Of a stretch of 64,000 nt of DNA, positions 34,286 to 43,132 are shown piece after piece. The stretch lies in the NCBI GenBank assembly GCA_963696025.1, contig CAVOII010000004.1, positions 248,001-312,000 of the forward strand, in the 5' to 3' direction. Position 1 is the first letter of the stretch, and each line of letters begins with the position of its first letter. The DNA comes from JABCYV01 sp963696025 (GTDB lineage Bacteria; Acidobacteriota; Terriglobia; Terriglobales; Acidobacteriaceae). The translations under genes and the position numbers were made by a program. The notes under the pieces are model-generated. The model ran no database searches. It was not told the origin of the DNA and worked only from the letters and a program-made list of their open reading frames with translations.

Positions 34286-35743
34286 ATGAACTTGACTGCA
34301 AAGAGCGGTGGGGCCTCCGAGCAACGCACTGACTGCATCGTGATGAAATTCGGCGGAACCTCGGTAGAGGATGCTCCCGCCATCCATCGTGTGACTCAGC
34401 TTGTGAAGCAGCGGCTTCAACAAAGGCCGGTCGTAGTGGTGAGCGCTCTAGCTGGGATCACCGATCAGCTGCTGGAGGCAGGCAAGGCTGCAGCAGGGGG
34501 CTGCCTGGAATTGGCTATAGCGACACTCCAACTTCTTCGGCGACGACATGAACAGATTGCCGCGGAGCTTCTCCAAAGAGAGCGCGGGGATCCCTTGCGA
34601 TGTGAGTTGAAGGAAGAATTTCAAGCTCTGGACCGAGCCCTGGTCTGTATCGCCGCTGAAGGGCAATTCGGTTTGCGCGCGCAGGACAGTCTATTGGGCC
34701 GGGGAGAATCGCTTTCCAGCCGGATCGTGCAGGCCGCCCTCCTCGAAAATGGAGTGGACGCAGTTTGGTTGGATTCGAAACAGTGCATCATTACCGATGC
34801 CGCGCACACCCGGGCCACGCCCTTGTGGGACGAGACCAATGACCGCCTGAACGTCGCGGTGTGTCCCCTGCTCAAGGCCGGCAGCGTGCCCGTGCTTGGC
34901 GGCTTTGTCGGATCAACTAGAGATGGGAGTCCAACCACTCTCGGTCGCGGCGGATCCGATTTCACCGCAGCCATCGTGGGCGCCGGGCTGCATGCAACTC
35001 GAATTGAAATCTGGACTGATGTGGACGGCATCATGACCACGGATCCCGATCTTTGTCCGGACGCTCGCCGCGTCGCCAAAATGAGTTTTGATGAAGCCGC
35101 GGACCTCGCGTACTTCGGAGCCAAAATCCTGCATCCTGCAACCCTCCAGCCTGCCATGCGGCGGAACATTCCGGTTTGGGTGCTGAATTCCAGAAACCCC
35201 CAGTGCGAAGGCACCGAGATTGCTCCTCTTTCCGCTGAAGACTGCCGGGTAAAAGCGATCACGGTTAAGCGGGGCATTGCCGTGGTTGACGTCGAACCCC
35301 TGCGCTGGCTGGCTCCGGAATTGTTGCGTGAGGTGTGCGATGCGTTCGAGCGCCACCAACATACGCTAGACCTGCTGTCAGCCTCACGAGGAAGCTTGTC
35401 TCTCCTGGTGGGTTCGACTGCCTCCATGCCCGCCATTGCAGCCGAACTCAAGGGCATGGCCAATGTCCGCTGGGAGAACCATAAGGCCCTGGTTTGTCTG
35501 GTCGGGGAGAAGCTTCGCCGTCGCCCGGAGATCGCCAGCGAGGTATTTCGAACGATGTCCGACGTCGAGATTCGCATGATTTGTCACGGCGCCTCTGACC
35601 GAAGTATTAGTTTTCTGGTGGACGAATCGCGTGCCGATGAATCGGTACGCAGGCTGCATCAGGTGTTCTTCTCCTCGCCCACGATTCCTGCTGCTACCTT
35701 CTCCTCGTGCGCCATGTGCCAGGCGGGCGAGGCATGGGATTAG
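34286..35743 (+). CDS. lysC: Aspartate kinase (monofunctional, LysC-like)
   Basis: 485 residues from ATG 34286, preceded by GAGAGGAAA. The amino-acid-kinase domain opens with CIVMKFGGTSVEDAPAIH (residues ~17-34) and continues with VVVVSALAGITDQLL, GRGGSDFTAAIVGAGL and EIWTDVDGIMTTDPDL, all diagnostic of aspartokinase. The C-terminal ~170 residues carry the ACT regulatory region (RGIAVVDVEPLRW, RRRPEIASEVFRTMSDVEIRMICHG). There is no homoserine dehydrogenase domain. It phosphorylates aspartate, the first step to Lys, Thr, Met and Ile. The ACT region implies end-product inhibition, and the Thr/Ile leader upstream implies transcription attenuation as a second control layer. Confidence 0.95.
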   Translation: MNLTAKSGGASEQRTDCIVMKFGGTSVEDAPAIHRVTQLVKQRLQQRPVVVVSALAGITDQLLEAGKAAAGGCLELAIATLQLLRRRHEQIAAELLQRERGDPLRCELKEEFQALDRALVCIAAEGQFGLRAQDSLLGRGESLSSRIVQAALLENGVDAVWLDSKQCIITDAAHTRATPLWDETNDRLNVAVCPLLKAGSVPVLGGFVGSTRDGSPTTLGRGGSDFTAAIVGAGLHATRIEIWTDVDGIMTTDPDLCPDARRVAKMSFDEAADLAYFGAKILHPATLQPAMRRNIPVWVLNSRNPQCEGTEIAPLSAEDCRVKAITVKRGIAVVDVEPLRWLAPELLREVCDAFERHQHTLDLLSASRGSLSLLVGSTASMPAIAAELKGMANVRWENHKALVCLVGEKLRRRPEIASEVFRTMSDVEIRMICHGASDRSISFLVDESRADESVRRLHQVFFSSPTIPAATFSSCAMCQAGEAWD

Positions 35744-35893
35744 GCTTGTAATTCGCGTCGTCGCGTCTGAACTTGGCGGGTAACCCAGACAGAGGCTATT
35801 TCCCCCATGACGAAGTACAAGTGCCACTCCGCAACATCTTCCGGGCGGTGGCAGCCGGACGCGCGGTTGATAACGCGACCTGCAACTTTTCGC

Positions 35894-35921
35894 TTGACAC
35901 TGCCCAACGATCCGCTAGGAT
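35894..35921 (+). promoter_or_regulatory. Promoter of the arginine operon
   Basis: -35 TTGACA (35894-35899), 16-base spacer, -10 TAGGAT (35916-35921). The predicted start, about 35928, lies inside the first ARG-box-like palindrome, so ArgR binding would block initiation or clearance. Confidence 0.6.
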
Positions 35922-35924
35922 GAA

Positions 35925-35958
35925 TGCATAAGTATTCAGCATGATGAATATGTATGCA
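35925..35958 (+). promoter_or_regulatory. Tandem ARG-box-like operators overlapping the argR start
   Basis: Box 1 TGCATAAGTATTCA (35925-35938) and box 2 TGAATATGTATGCA (35945-35958) are separated by six bases. The reverse complement of box 2 matches box 1 at 12 of 14 positions. Both fit the TNTGAAT-W4-ATTCANW style of ArgR operators (TGCAT/ATTCA and TGAAT/ATGCA arms, 4-base AT-rich centre). Twin boxes on successive turns are the usual target of the ArgR hexamer. They lie between the -10 element and the argR ATG, which indicates autoregulation of the whole operon. Confidence 0.75.
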
Positions 35959-35960
35959 TT

Positions 35961-36404
35961 ATGAGCAAGCCCTTGCGCCAGAAAACGATCCTCGAGTTGC
36001 TGCATCGGGGGCCCGTCGCCAGCCAGGAAGATCTGCAGCGCGCCTTACGTAGGCGCGGACTGAAGGTGGGACAAGCGACGCTCTCGCGGGACGTCCACGA
36101 CCTCGGTCTGGTCAAGAGCGGAGCAGGGTACGTTCTGCCGCAGGGCGAAGACACGTCCGAGCCTGCCTTGCCCCCAGTTTCGCGGCTGGTGCGCGAGTTC
36201 GTGCTCGAAGTGCGGCCGGCGCAAAACCTGCTTGTGATCAAGACCACCGTCGGCAGTGCTCAACCCGTGGCTGCCGCTCTCGATGGCGAGAGCTGGCCGG
36301 AATCCGTGGGTAGCATTGCCGGTGATGACACTATTTTGATTGTTTGTCCTGATAAAAGGGCCGCTAGCCGACTTGCTACCCGCACGCAGGAGATGCTCGC
36401 CTGA
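35961..36404 (+). CDS. argR: Arginine repressor
   Basis: 147 residues, standard ArgR size. The N-terminal winged helix has SKPLRQKTILELLHRGPVAS and the recognition element KVGQATLSRDVHDLG (the conserved S-R pair contacts the ARG box). The C-terminal oligomerisation and arginine-binding domain has LVIKTTVGSAQPVAAALD and SIAGDDTILIVCPD; the GDDT motif binds arginine. It binds DNA as an arginine-loaded hexamer. It is the first gene of the arginine operon and is probably autoregulated through the boxes immediately upstream. Its stop overlaps the argC ATG by one base. There is no good ribosome site before the ATG, presumably a compromise with the operator. Confidence 0.95.
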   Translation: MSKPLRQKTILELLHRGPVASQEDLQRALRRRGLKVGQATLSRDVHDLGLVKSGAGYVLPQGEDTSEPALPPVSRLVREFVLEVRPAQNLLVIKTTVGSAQPVAAALDGESWPESVGSIAGDDTILIVCPDKRAASRLATRTQEMLA

Positions 36405-37465
36405 TGCCCGCCAAACTCAAAACCGCGATAGTGGGTGCGACCGGTTACTCCGGCTTCGAGCTAGCACGCCTGCTCTTGCGGCATCCTCGTTTGGAAACGC
36501 CATTGATGTTGCGGCGCTGGAGTGGAAGCGGTGATTCTCCAAATAATGACTCCATCGATCTGGCTGAAGTCTTTCCCGCGCTTTCCGGCGACGGAGGTTA
36601 CCCGATGGAACCGTTTTCCTGGACAGCGCTCCAACAACACGGCGCTGATTTGCTCTTTCTCGCGACACCTCACGAAGTCTCTCGAGCCCTGGTGCCGGAG
36701 GCTGTTGCGCTGGGGATTCGGGTGATTGACCTCAGTGGCGCATGGCGGTTGAAACAAGCGCGGAATCGCGCAGTGTACGGGTTTCAGGACGCAGACTCAC
36801 TTACGGCGGCTGAACTCACGGATAGGGCGGTCTACGGTCTTCCCGAGTTGAATTGCGACCGGATCCCAGGCGCGTCCCTCGTGGCTAATCCGGGATGTTA
36901 CGCGACTTCAGTCATTCTTGCTCTGGCGCCCTTGCTGAAAGCCGATGTTATCGATCGGGAGCGGGGAATCATCTCGGATTCAAAGTCGGGGGTTTCGGGA
37001 GCGGGGAAGGAGCCGACGTCTCGCACTCATTTTGTTTCGGTGGCTGACAATCTCTCCGCATATTCTGTGTTCGGTCACCGCCATGTGGGAGAGATGCTTG
37101 AGCAGTTGAAGCTGGATGCTAATCAACTGATCTTTACTCCGCATCTGCTGCCTATCCCCCGCGGAATTCTGTCGACTGTCTATGTGTACCTGAAGTGCGA
37201 GATGAAAGCGGCCGAAGTGGAAGCCTGCTTCCGCGATTTCTATCGGGGCAAGCGGTGGGTGCGCGTGTTCGCCACTCCGCAACTGCCACAAATTCAGTTT
37301 TCTTTGCACACCAATTTTTGCGACCTCGGTTTCTGTCTGGCGGAGGACGGACGTCGTCTGGTACTGGTGTCCTGCGTTGACAACTTACTCAAAGGTGCGG
37401 CCGGGCAGGCGGTGCAGAACATGAACCTCATGTACGGATGGAAAGAAGAGGAAGGTTTGCAGTGA
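36404..37465 (+). CDS. argC: N-acetyl-gamma-glutamyl-phosphate reductase
   Basis: 353 residues. NADPH-binding start KLKTAIVGATGYSGFELARLL. Catalytic cysteine in SLVANPGCYATSVILAL, with the family strings VIDLSGAWRLK, YGLPELNC, SDSKSGVSGAGKEPT and FTPHLLPIPRGILSTVY. It reduces N-acetylglutamyl phosphate to the semialdehyde, the third step of arginine synthesis. Overlaps argR by one base and argB by four. Confidence 0.96.
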   Translation: MPAKLKTAIVGATGYSGFELARLLLRHPRLETPLMLRRWSGSGDSPNNDSIDLAEVFPALSGDGGYPMEPFSWTALQQHGADLLFLATPHEVSRALVPEAVALGIRVIDLSGAWRLKQARNRAVYGFQDADSLTAAELTDRAVYGLPELNCDRIPGASLVANPGCYATSVILALAPLLKADVIDRERGIISDSKSGVSGAGKEPTSRTHFVSVADNLSAYSVFGHRHVGEMLEQLKLDANQLIFTPHLLPIPRGILSTVYVYLKCEMKAAEVEACFRDFYRGKRWVRVFATPQLPQIQFSLHTNFCDLGFCLAEDGRRLVLVSCVDNLLKGAAGQAVQNMNLMYGWKEEEGLQ

Positions 37466-38247
37466 AGGTTGTGATCAAGGTCGGGGGCGCCGCACTCGAA
37501 GATAAATCGACCATGCGAAAGTGCGCCCAGGCCATCGTCGAATTGGCGCGGGATGGCCACCGGATCGCGGTGGTGCATGGCGGCGGAGCCGCGCTCACCC
37601 GCACTCTTAAGTTGCTCGGGAAGACGAGCGATTTCGTAAATGGTTTGCGCATCACTGATGCCGAAACGCGAGACATTGCTCTGATGGTGCTGGCAGGAAT
37701 CGTAAACAAGAATCTGGTGGCTGCGATTGTGGCCGCGGGGAACTCTGCGGTCGGTCTTTGCGGTGGGGATGGCATGGCTTTTCGTGCTCGAAAAAAATCA
37801 ACTCCCGGATGCGACCTAGGTTTTGTAGGCGAAATCTGTTCTGTCGAGCCACGCTGGCTGGAGGCCATCTGGGCCGCCCGGGGGATTCCGGTTTTGTCTT
37901 CCATGGCGCTCGGGTCGGATAGCGAATACTACAACGTGAATGCGGACGAAATGGCTTCTGCCTGTGCTGTAGCTTGTCATGCGGACAGTCTGATTTTCCT
38001 CACGGATGTGGCGGGGGTGAAGGATGCTGGTGGAGCAGTGATTCCCTGGCTGCACACCAACGATGTTGCCGCTTTGGTGGAGCATTCTGTGATCGCTGGC
38101 GGTATGTTGCCGAAGCTCGAAGCTTGCACCCATGCTCTCAAGAAAGGAGTGGGGAGAGTGCGCATTTTTCCCGCGACACAAGCTGAGATCCTGCCACAGT
38201 TTTATTTCGCCAAACTTGATTGTGGTACGGAGGTGATTGGGGCATGA
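37462..38247 (+). CDS. argB: Acetylglutamate kinase
   Basis: 261 residues from GTG 37462, chosen because it overlaps the argC stop (GTGA) and follows GAGGAAGG; the upstream ATG 37438 would add eight non-family residues. Amino-acid-kinase fold: VVIKVGGAALEDKSTM, AVVHGGGAALTRTLKLLG and NVNADEMASACAVACHADSLIFLTD (seen in parts), then GGMLPKLEAC, which contributes to the nucleotide site. It phosphorylates N-acetylglutamate, commonly the arginine-inhibited step. The N-terminal helix associated with arginine feedback in hexameric ArgB is absent or very short, suggesting that control is left mainly to ArgR (inference). Confidence 0.94.
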   Translation: MKVVIKVGGAALEDKSTMRKCAQAIVELARDGHRIAVVHGGGAALTRTLKLLGKTSDFVNGLRITDAETRDIALMVLAGIVNKNLVAAIVAAGNSAVGLCGGDGMAFRARKKSTPGCDLGFVGEICSVEPRWLEAIWAARGIPVLSSMALGSDSEYYNVNADEMASACAVACHADSLIFLTDVAGVKDAGGAVIPWLHTNDVAALVEHSVIAGGMLPKLEACTHALKKGVGRVRIFPATQAEILPQFYFAKLDCGTEVIGA

Positions 38248-39506
38248 ACCTCGCTTCCGTCATTCGTTCGGAATCAAAGCTGTTGCTCCCCACTTATGAT
38301 CGTCAGCGGGTGCTGTTCACCCGCGGCCGCGGCCTATACCTTTGGGATTCTCAGGGCAAGCGGTATCTTGATTTTTTGAGTGGAATTGGAGTAAATGCGC
38401 TTGGTCATGGACATCCGGCGATTCGTGCAGCACTCAAGCGCCAGGCCGGCCGTCTGATTCACGTTTCCAATCTTTTTTTTCACGAATACCAGGCCGAACT
38501 AGCCAAGCGGCTGACCCGGATTTCTGGTCTGGGAAAAGCCTTTTTCTGTAACAGCGGCACCGAAGCCTGGGAAGGTGCGCTCAAGCTGGCTCGCGCTTTC
38601 GCGCGCACCCAGAATAGCAACGGTCACAAAGCCAAGTGGCGTCTTCTGGCTCTGGAAAATTCTTTCCATGGACGCACTTTTGGTTCTCTCGCCACTACTG
38701 GACAGAAAAAATACCGCCACCCCTTCGCGCCGCTGGTTCCAGGCGTCGGCTTTGTGGGCTTCAACGATGTGGAGGATCTGAGGCGGCAATTTGATGGCAG
38801 CGTATGTGCCGTCTGCCTGGAGACCATCCAGGGAGAAGGTGGAATTCGCCCGCTGAGCCAGGAATTCCTTCAGACCGCGCGGCAGCTGACTGAACGTACT
38901 GGAGCCTTGTTGATCCTCGACGAAATCCAATGCGGCCTGGGGCGTACCGGACGCTACTTCGCCTATCAACATTACGGCATAAAACCAGACATCATCACTG
39001 TGGCTAAGCCCCTGGCTGCGGGATTGCCGTTGGGAGCGATTCTTACCACCGACCGCGTGGCCGGCGGCATGCATCCTGGCATGCACGGCACGACCTTTGG
39101 AGGCGGCCCGCTGGCTTGCGCCGTGGCCATCGAGTTTCTGCGAGTTCTCGACGACCTCATGAGCCATGTGCGCGGGATCGGAGGCTACTTTCGCGCACAA
39201 TTGGAAATGCTTAAAGCGCGGCATCACTGCGTGCGAGAGATTCGGGGAATGGGGCTGATGTTGGGCATGGAGCTCGATTCCAGCGATACTGCAAAAGCTG
39301 TTGTCGCGCAGTTATTGCAAAAAGGCATCTTGATCAATCGTACGCAGGAAACCGTGCTGCGTTTCCTGCCACCCTACATCATTCAAGAAAAGCATGTGAA
39401 CCAAGTCATCCGTGCACTGGATTCGGCGATACCATACAACTCTTCGATCTCTAACCGGGCCGGGGTTTGCGGCAAGAAATCCAAGAAAAGGAGTCAACGA
39501 CATTGA
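38244..39506 (+). CDS. argD: Acetylornithine aminotransferase
   Basis: 420 residues from ATG 38244 (ATGA overlap with argB). Class III PLP aminotransferase: GLYLWDSQGKRYLDFLSGIGV, AFFCNSGTEAWEGALKLAR, NSFHGRTFGSLATTGQ, LLILDEIQCGLGRTG (Asp of the PLP ring contact) and ITVAKPLAAGLPLGAIL with the Schiff-base Lys. It converts the semialdehyde to N-acetylornithine; many members also act in lysine synthesis. The ~20-residue basic C-terminal tail (GKKSKKRSQRH at the end) goes beyond the conserved domain and encodes the ribosome site (AAAAGGAG) for the next gene. Confidence 0.94.
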   Translation: MNLASVIRSESKLLLPTYDRQRVLFTRGRGLYLWDSQGKRYLDFLSGIGVNALGHGHPAIRAALKRQAGRLIHVSNLFFHEYQAELAKRLTRISGLGKAFFCNSGTEAWEGALKLARAFARTQNSNGHKAKWRLLALENSFHGRTFGSLATTGQKKYRHPFAPLVPGVGFVGFNDVEDLRRQFDGSVCAVCLETIQGEGGIRPLSQEFLQTARQLTERTGALLILDEIQCGLGRTGRYFAYQHYGIKPDIITVAKPLAAGLPLGAILTTDRVAGGMHPGMHGTTFGGGPLACAVAIEFLRVLDDLMSHVRGIGGYFRAQLEMLKARHHCVREIRGMGLMLGMELDSSDTAKAVVAQLLQKGILINRTQETVLRFLPPYIIQEKHVNQVIRALDSAIPYNSSISNRAGVCGKKSKKRSQRH

Positions 39507-40519
39507 GCAGCAGCCAGTCATTCCATGCGCCGCGGATCACGCACTCGCCCGCCCCAGCCGTTTTCTCACCCCGCGATCTGGTTTCGAGTCGCGATCTTGC
39601 GTGCGACGACGTCGAGGCGATCTTCCATCTTGCTGGATTGATGAAAGCGCGCCCGGCTAAGTTCCAGAAAGCGCTCGCCGGAAAGCAGATCGTGATGTTC
39701 TTCGAGAAGCCATCCCTGCGGACGCGGCTCACGTTCGAGGCAGGAATGGCAAGCCTAGGCGGCTGGACCTCTTTCGTCGATCAAACGCAGGACCGGCTCG
39801 ACGCGCGGGAAAAGCTCAGCGATATCGCGCATAACGTCGAGCGTTGGGTGGATGGGATCGTGCTGCGTACCTTCGCTCACAGCACCGTAGAGGATATGGC
39901 CGAGCACGCTTGCATTCCGGTGATCAATGCGCTCAGCGACCTGGAGCATCCCTGCCAGGCGCTGGCGGATTACTTTACGTTGCAGGAACGGTTCGGAGAC
40001 CTTAAAAATATTTGCCTGGCCTATGTTGGCGACGGTAACAATGTCGCGCACTCTTTGCTGCTCACCTGCGCCTGCCTGGGCTCAAGGATTCGTATCGCGA
40101 CCCCCGCGGGCTACGAGCCCGACGCGCAAATCGTCGCCGACGCGCAGGAGATCGCGCAAGGAACCGGCGCGGTGATCGAGATTCTTTCCGATCCCCACGC
40201 CGCTGTGGAGGGAGCCGATGCTGTCTACACTGACGCCTGGACGAGCATGGGTCAGGAGCGCGAGGCCGAAGAACGAGATCGGATTTTTCCGCCGTACCAG
40301 GTGAACGAGCGGCTTGTGGCTGGTGCCGCGCCGCACGCGGTATTTATGCATTGCCTGCCAGCACACCGTGGCCAGGAAATTACTGATGCGGTGATAGACT
40401 CGGTTCGTTCCGTTGTTTTTGATCAGGCGGAAAGCCGTCTGCACGTGCAAAAAGCCATCTTGTTGTTGTTGCTGGGCGGCGAAGTGGGCCGCTTTCCTGT
40501 AAGGAGCGCTCATGGCTGA
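39503..40519 (+). CDS. argF: Ornithine carbamoyltransferase
   Basis: 338 residues from TTG 39503, which gives a TTGA overlap with argD and has GGAG ten bases upstream; an upstream start in argD is less likely. The carbamoyl-phosphate site is FEKPSLRTRLTFEAGM, and the ornithine-side motif is FMHCLPAHRGQEIT with the catalytic Cys. DLEHPCQALADYFTLQE is the second carbamoyl-phosphate motif. Ser-Leu-Arg-Thr-Arg in place of Ser-Thr-Arg-Thr-Arg is a known variant in several phyla. The N-terminal ~20 residues are Ser/Pro-rich and non-conserved. It forms citrulline from ornithine. Overlaps argG by eight bases. Confidence 0.93.
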   Translation: MSSSQSFHAPRITHSPAPAVFSPRDLVSSRDLACDDVEAIFHLAGLMKARPAKFQKALAGKQIVMFFEKPSLRTRLTFEAGMASLGGWTSFVDQTQDRLDAREKLSDIAHNVERWVDGIVLRTFAHSTVEDMAEHACIPVINALSDLEHPCQALADYFTLQERFGDLKNICLAYVGDGNNVAHSLLLTCACLGSRIRIATPAGYEPDAQIVADAQEIAQGTGAVIEILSDPHAAVEGADAVYTDAWTSMGQEREAEERDRIFPPYQVNERLVAGAAPHAVFMHCLPAHRGQEITDAVIDSVRSVVFDQAESRLHVQKAILLLLLGGEVGRFPVRSAHG

Positions 40520-41732
40520 AAAAGTAGTTCTTGCTTACTCCGGAGGATTGGATACCTCCATCATTATTCCCTGGCTTAGAGAAAACTACGCGTACGAAGT
40601 GATCGCGATGGTGGGCGACGTGGGCCAGGGAGACGACCTCGAAGCGGTTGTTGAGAAAGCCCACAAGACTGGGGCGAGTAAAGTCGTAGTCGAGGACCTT
40701 CGCGAAGAGTTCCTCACCGGATACGTCTTCCCAGCGCTGAAGGCTGGCGCCGTGTATGAGCACAAATATTTGCTGGGCACGTCGCTGGCGCGTCCGGTGA
40801 TTGCGAAGCACCAGGTGGAAGTGGCTCTCCGTGAAGGTGCGACTGCCGTGGCCCACGGCTGCACCGGTAAAGGCAACGACCAGGTGCGATTTGAGCTGAC
40901 CTATCAAGCCCTCGCGCCGGAACTCAAGGTGATCGCGCCGTGGCGCGAATGGACCTTGAAGTCGCGGGAAGAGTGCCTCGACTACGCTGAAAAACATGGG
41001 GTTCCTGTTGCGGCGAATCGGGAGAAGATCCACAGTCGCGATCGCAATCTTTGGCACATCAGCCACGAAGGCGGGGAACTGGAAGACGCAGCTAATGCTC
41101 CTTTTCCCGACACCTGGCAGCTTACCCGTTCGCCGCAGCAAGCGCCTGACCGAGAAGAACAATTGACCATCGGTTTTGAGAAGGGATTTCCAGTGTCGGT
41201 CAACGGCATGAAGCTGGATTCTGTGTCTCTGGTCGAACTTCTAAATGACATTGGCGCGCGCAACGCCATCGGCCGCGTCGATTTAGTAGAAAATCGGTTC
41301 GTGGGCATCAAGTCGCGTGGATGTTACGAAACCCCCGGTGGAACTCTGCTGATCACGGCCCATCGCGAACTCGAGGCCCTATGCCTGGAACGCGATGTGG
41401 CGCATTTCAAACAGCACATCGGCCTCAAGTATGCCGAGCTCGTCTACTTTGGCTTGTGGTTCACGCCATTGCGCGAAGCGCTGGACGCATTTGTCGAGAC
41501 TACACAAAAAGAGATGACCGGAACGGTCACACTCTCCCTCTACAAGGGCAACGTTGCGGTGGTGAGCCGCCATTCTGCATACTCGCTTTACCGCACCGAC
41601 CTGTCTTCCTTCACCATGAGTGATAGCTACAATCAGAAGGATGCCGAGGGGTTCATCCGCATTTTGGGACTTCCTTCGCGATCGCGCGCTCAAGCCCGGG
41701 TGGAAGCTGCGAAATCGGAGGTAGCTCGATGA
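40512..41732 (+). CDS. argG: Argininosuccinate synthase
   Basis: 406 residues, typical. The ATP pyrophosphatase motif is VVLAYSGGLDTSIIIPWL at the N-terminus, followed by AVAHGCTGKGNDQVRFEL and YAEKHGVPV. C-terminal family strings include RFVGIKSRGCYETPGGTLL and YNQKDAEGFIRILGLPSR. It condenses citrulline and aspartate with ATP. AAGGAG lies five bases before ATG 40512, inside the end of argF. Coupled to argH by a four-base overlap. Confidence 0.97.
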   Translation: MAEKVVLAYSGGLDTSIIIPWLRENYAYEVIAMVGDVGQGDDLEAVVEKAHKTGASKVVVEDLREEFLTGYVFPALKAGAVYEHKYLLGTSLARPVIAKHQVEVALREGATAVAHGCTGKGNDQVRFELTYQALAPELKVIAPWREWTLKSREECLDYAEKHGVPVAANREKIHSRDRNLWHISHEGGELEDAANAPFPDTWQLTRSPQQAPDREEQLTIGFEKGFPVSVNGMKLDSVSLVELLNDIGARNAIGRVDLVENRFVGIKSRGCYETPGGTLLITAHRELEALCLERDVAHFKQHIGLKYAELVYFGLWFTPLREALDAFVETTQKEMTGTVTLSLYKGNVAVVSRHSAYSLYRTDLSSFTMSDSYNQKDAEGFIRILGLPSRSRAQARVEAAKSEVAR

Positions 41733-43132
41733 AGATGTGGTCTGGTCGCTTCCGGCAGCCGCTAGACCCCGATTTCGAGCGCTGGCAGCGGTCTTTTGAC
41801 TTTGATCGGCGATTGTTACGGTACGAGGTCGAGGCTAGCAAGGCTCATGCGCGCGCATTGAAGGAGATCGAAATTCTGTCGTCGGGCGAGCTGATTGCAA
41901 TTTTGCAAGGATTGGAACAGATTTCTAGGAAGGCGGCAGTATCGCCATCATTTCTCAACGACGAGGACGCTGAAGATGTTCATCACTTCGTCGAGAAACA
42001 GTTAGTCACCCTTATCGGTGACGTCGGATACAAACTGCACAGCGGGCGCAGTCGCAATGAGCAGATCGCAACTGATCTGCGGTTGTATGTTCGGGCTTGT
42101 ACCGATCAATTGCACGCCGTCCTGGCGGAATGGCTTAGCGTCCTTCTGGATCGCGCCGAGCAAGCCGGAGGCGCGGCCATGCCGACCTACACTCATCTAC
42201 AGCCGGCCGAGCCGGTCCTGGTGTCGCACTGGCTGCTGGCCTACGTAGAAATGTTTCTGCGTGACGCAGGGCGGCTTGCGGATTGTCGCAAGCGAGTTAA
42301 TCTCTGTCCTCTCGGTTCGGGCGCGGTCGCCGGCACTACTCTTCTGCTAGATCGTCGCGCTATGGCTTCCGATCTTGGATTCGATGGTCCGACAGCCAAC
42401 AGCGTCGACGCGACCAGCGATCGCGATTTTGTCTTGGAATTTGTCAGCGCGCTTTGTTTGCTTGCTCTGCACCTGAGCCGTTGGGCCGAAGAGATGATTT
42501 TGTTTTCCTCACAGGAGTTTGGGTTCGTTCGCCTACCCGAAGCGTATTCCACCGGCAGCAGCGCCATGCCGCAAAAGAAAAATCCAGATTTGCTGGAATT
42601 AGCGCGCGGCAAGGCTGGTCGCATCATCGGAGACGTCACAGCCCTCGTAGTTACGATGAAGGGATTACCTCTCGCCTATAACAAGGATCTTCAGGAAACC
42701 CAGGAGCCGCTCTTCCATGCAGCCGACACTGTAATGGGTCTGCTGCCGCTGGTAACAGGATGGATGAAGGCGGCAGAGTTTAACTACGATCGCATGCAGG
42801 AGGCTGCGCAATCCGCCTTCATGAATGCCTGGGCTGCGGCTACCTATCTGGTACAACGCGGGGTTCCTTTCCGATTGGCCCATGACCAGATCGGTAAGGC
42901 AGTGCAGCTATGCCTGGAAAGACATTGTGAACTGCAAGACCTGTCGCTGGACGACCTGCGATCGTTACATCCAGCATTCGATCAGGATTTCTACTCCTGT
43001 CTGAAACTCCAGTCCGTGCTGGCGATTCATGATGTTCAGGGAGGCACGGCGCCTCTCCGGGTTCGGCCGGCGATCGCTGAGGCCAGGCAAAAGCTTGAAT
43101 CCATGCGTGAGGAAGCTCATGCGCACGCGTGA
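41729..43132 (+). CDS. argH: Argininosuccinate lyase
   Basis: 467 residues. Fumarase/aspartase superfamily signature GSSAMPQKKNPDLLELARGK (residues ~270-290, mobile catalytic Ser loop). Other family strings are KMWSGRFRQPLDPDFERWQ, DVGYKLHSGRSRNEQIATDLR and PTYTHLQPAEPVLVSHWLL (the TxxQPAxP-type loop). It splits argininosuccinate to arginine and fumarate, the last step. ATG 41729 overlaps the argG stop (ATGA). Overlaps argA by 14 bases. Confidence 0.97.
   Translation: MKMWSGRFRQPLDPDFERWQRSFDFDRRLLRYEVEASKAHARALKEIEILSSGELIAILQGLEQISRKAAVSPSFLNDEDAEDVHHFVEKQLVTLIGDVGYKLHSGRSRNEQIATDLRLYVRACTDQLHAVLAEWLSVLLDRAEQAGGAAMPTYTHLQPAEPVLVSHWLLAYVEMFLRDAGRLADCRKRVNLCPLGSGAVAGTTLLLDRRAMASDLGFDGPTANSVDATSDRDFVLEFVSALCLLALHLSRWAEEMILFSSQEFGFVRLPEAYSTGSSAMPQKKNPDLLELARGKAGRIIGDVTALVVTMKGLPLAYNKDLQETQEPLFHAADTVMGLLPLVTGWMKAAEFNYDRMQEAAQSAFMNAWAAATYLVQRGVPFRLAHDQIGKAVQLCLERHCELQDLSLDDLRSLHPAFDQDFYSCLKLQSVLAIHDVQGGTAPLRVRPAIAEARQKLESMREEAHAHA

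Noticed and set aside
35807..35926. Short plus-strand frame (about 39 codons) before argR as an arginine leader peptide
   Set aside because: No ribosome site, few Arg codons, no terminator downstream; control is explained by the ARG boxes.
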